Shown in pieces: positions 62,333-64,000 of a stretch of DNA of 64,000 nt. A model generated the notes under the pieces. That model had not been told where the DNA came from. It ran no database searches and worked only from the letters and a program-made list of their open reading frames with translations. A program made the translations under genes and the position numbers. The stretch's first letter is position 1. Each line of letters begins with the position of its first letter. The stretch spans positions 1-64,000 of the forward strand of contig JAPPNO010000073.1 of NCBI GenBank assembly GCA_028873845.1, written 5' to 3'. The DNA is from Gemmatimonadota bacterium. GTDB lineage: Bacteria > Gemmatimonadota > Gemmatimonadetes > Longimicrobiales > Gaopeijiaceae.

Positions 62333-64000
62333 TCACTCCGGCTCAAACACCAGCCGCGGGACAACCACTTCCCAGCTCTCGCATCGTGCTCGATCGCGGT
62401 ACTGCGGATCCGAGAGCTCGCGGCTCCAGCCGACGATCGCCCGCACCTCCGCTGACGGAAGGCACATCCCCGCCGGGAACTGATGGTCCTTCGCCAACCG
62501 CCCTACCGACGTTCCCGATTGATCGAGTAGCTCCCGGTGGCCCGCATCCGTCACTCGCAACCGAAGAGGATCTCCGGGCGCAAGCGCCGCGATCGCACTG
62601 TGAACCGGTTGTCCGCGGTGCCGCCACCCGGCAAAGCTCAGGACCACATCGCGCAGGCCGAGCGGTCGATGCAGAAGGTGGTGCGCCGAGGTTGCAGAGG
62701 GAAGCGGTACCGGTCCGCGCCGGAACACCGAAGCGACTCCGTCCAGTGCCTCCAGCAGGCCATTGGGGGAATCCTGGAACCCGGCCAGTGTCAGGGTCTG
62801 CCGGGCCCGGGTCATGGCGACGTAGTAGAGGCGGCGAGGCGCGTCCGCGTCTTCGTTTCGGCCCACCGACGCCCACCCTCCGTCCAGCACCGCAACGTGG
62901 TCGAACTGCAGTCCCTTGGCCCGGTGAGCCGTCAGGAGCAGCAGCCCGTGCTGTCGCCGCCGACAATCCCGGCCCCACTCTGCCAGCCACTCCAGCAACG
63001 AGTCCGTTGTGACCTCGCTTTCGCCCGCCTCCAGCTCGTGTTCCTGAATCGCCTGGTGCAGAAGATCATTCCAGGGTCCCGGTGGTTGTCCGCCCATCCA
63101 CTCCCGCAGCGAGGACGTGTGCACGATTCGCGGATCCCGTTCACGGAGCCACCGGACCATGGTCTGCGTCTCCCGCAGGTGCCAGAAGCCGGGAATCTCT
63201 TCGTCCCCCCTTTGCGCCTGGATCCCTTCGGCCTCGCAGAAGGCTCGCACCGGGTCCAGGTACCTCCATTCGCGGGCCATGACTGCGCAGCGCGACCAAT
63301 CCCAATCGGGATCAAGTGCCGCCAGACGCTGGAGCTCTACCACGACGGCCTCTGCCTGCTCAACCGGATGGCTGCCGACCGGAAGGATCTGCACCCGTCC
63401 CCGCGTAACCGGATCTCGCTCCTCCCACTCCCCGCCCGGGGGATCCTTCTTCCGCGCCCGATCAACCTCGATGGGATGCTCGGCCTTCATCCGCTCGCGC
63501 GCCGGCACGATCACCGCGTTGGCCGCCGCGATGATGTGACCGGTGGAGCGGTAGTTGCCGGTCAGATGGGCCGACTTGGCGCTGTAGTCCTCCTCGAAGC
63601 GCCGGATGAACTCCACCGACGCTCCTTTGAAGGCGTAGATGTTCTGGTCGTCGTCTCCCACGGCAAAGAGGTTGAGCTTCGCCGCCTCGTCGTCCAGCGT
63701 CCGGCCCGCCAGAGCCGCGATGAGCTCGTATTCGTCGGGGCCAATGTCCTGGTATTCGTCCACGAGAATCCAGCGGAAGCCGGCCAGCAGCCGCTCTCGG
63801 CGCTCATCGGCCTCCTCTGGCGGAAGTCCCTCGCCTCGCAACAGATCGATCGCGCGGCGGAGCACCTGCCGGAAGTCGATGTCGTCGGGCCTTTCGGATC
63901 GTCCGGTGAAGCTGAACCCCGCCAGCCGCATCGCCAGTGCGTGACAGGTCATTACGGTCACCCGGCGCGCGTCGTCTCCGATCAGGTTCTTGAGCCTCTG
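62333..64000 (-). CDS. UvrD/Rep-type helicase, C-terminal part (runs off the window)
   Basis: At least 555 residues on the minus strand; the N-terminus lies beyond 64000. Helicase motifs in order are 'VTVMTCHALAMRL' (Ib), 'ILVDEYQDIG' (II), 'AVGDDDQNIYAFKGA' (III), 'LTGNYRSTGHII' (IV), 'LLLLTAHRAKGLQFDHVAVL' (V) and 'LYYVAMTRARQTL' (VI). All are intact. This is superfamily 1A; some relatives in bacteria are fused to a RecQ-type helicase, so the full gene may be much longer. It probably acts in DNA repair or restart; a defence role is possible from its position. Confidence 0.85.
   Translation of the reverse strand, partial: QRLKNLIGDDARRVTVMTCHALAMRLAGFSFTGRSERPDDIDFRQVLRRAIDLLRGEGLPPEEADERRERLLAGFRWILVDEYQDIGPDEYELIAALAGRTLDDEAAKLNLFAVGDDDQNIYAFKGASVEFIRRFEEDYSAKSAHLTGNYRSTGHIIAAANAVIVPARERMKAEHPIEVDRARKKDPPGGEWEERDPVTRGRVQILPVGSHPVEQAEAVVVELQRLAALDPDWDWSRCAVMAREWRYLDPVRAFCEAEGIQAQRGDEEIPGFWHLRETQTMVRWLRERDPRIVHTSSLREWMGGQPPGPWNDLLHQAIQEHELEAGESEVTTDSLLEWLAEWGRDCRRRQHGLLLLTAHRAKGLQFDHVAVLDGGWASVGRNEDADAPRRLYYVAMTRARQTLTLAGFQDSPNGLLEALDGVASVFRRGPVPLPSATSAHHLLHRPLGLRDVVLSFAGWRHRGQPVHSAIAALAPGDPLRLRVTDAGHRELLDQSGTSVGRLAKDHQFPAGMCLPSAEVRAIVGWSRELSDPQYRDRARCESWEVVVPRLVFEPE

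Noticed and set aside
1-64000. tRNA, rRNA or insertion-sequence genes
   Set aside because: No T-loop/anticodon arrangement, rRNA core sequence, or transposase with terminal repeats was recognised on reading; a covariance-model scan would settle the RNA question.

Overview
This is a high-GC bacterial chromosome segment. It has no rRNA or tRNA genes, no CRISPR array and no recognisable transposase. The gene content fits a Gram-negative, heterotrophic, probably Gemmatimonadota-like bacterium: Tat-exported Gfo/Idh/MocA and DUF1080 proteins, 6-bladed-propeller periplasmic proteins, several lipobox lipoproteins, an alpha-2-macroglobulin/PBP1C pair, and a large secreted protein ending in an autotransporter-like barrel. 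The phylum is inferred from these families and is not proven by any marker gene.

Left part (1-34.6 kb), mostly housekeeping and envelope functions. It holds a Big2/metallopeptidase lipoprotein, a large LRR-metallopeptidase lipoprotein gene broken by three lesions, and a cyclophilin. A three-gene oxidoreductase / amine oxidase / DUF1080 cluster follows. Next are an OLD-like AAA ATPase with only a stub of a downstream gene, an N4-glycosyl-asparaginase, and the translationally coupled A2M-PBP1C pair. The rest is a TPR protein, a TM2 protein, a DUF4377 lipoprotein, a Uma2-type nuclease, a DUF222-HNH protein, a 1575-residue spondin/Calx-beta/tandem-95 surface protein and a YheT-like hydrolase.

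Right part (34.6-64 kb), an accessory, defence-like island. It holds HicB-like antitoxins and a TOTE-type primase-helicase fusion followed by a truncated ParE-like stub. It also has two Fic AMP-transferases with intact active sites and inhibitory motifs, an AAA ATPase-DUF4276 pair, Rpn-type nuclease proteins, a phd antitoxin, and AlbA/HATPase winged-helix proteins. A Sel1-repeat protein and a UvrD-type helicase that runs off the window complete it. Many genes here are visibly broken: a 2OG-Fe(II) oxygenase lacking its catalytic core, an MBL-fold stub, pieces of DUF3800, DUF1828, AbrB and ParE genes, and a DUF4062 protein joined across a deletion.

Two families of non-coding signals link the island. 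One is a set of phased palindromes with fixed spacing (51097-51191, 52405-52470, 55467-55562) that brackets one Fic gene and recurs beside a vestigial Fic 3' end. The other is an inverted TGTCAA/TGACA motif near the Rpn-like gene (35363), the Fic gene (52473) and a DUF3800 start (55417). With the fragments, these point to repeated recombination or deletion at shared sequences and possibly to shared regulation. The -1 frame change at a G6 run in the ATP-binding protein at 57.8-59.6 kb is a further unusual point.
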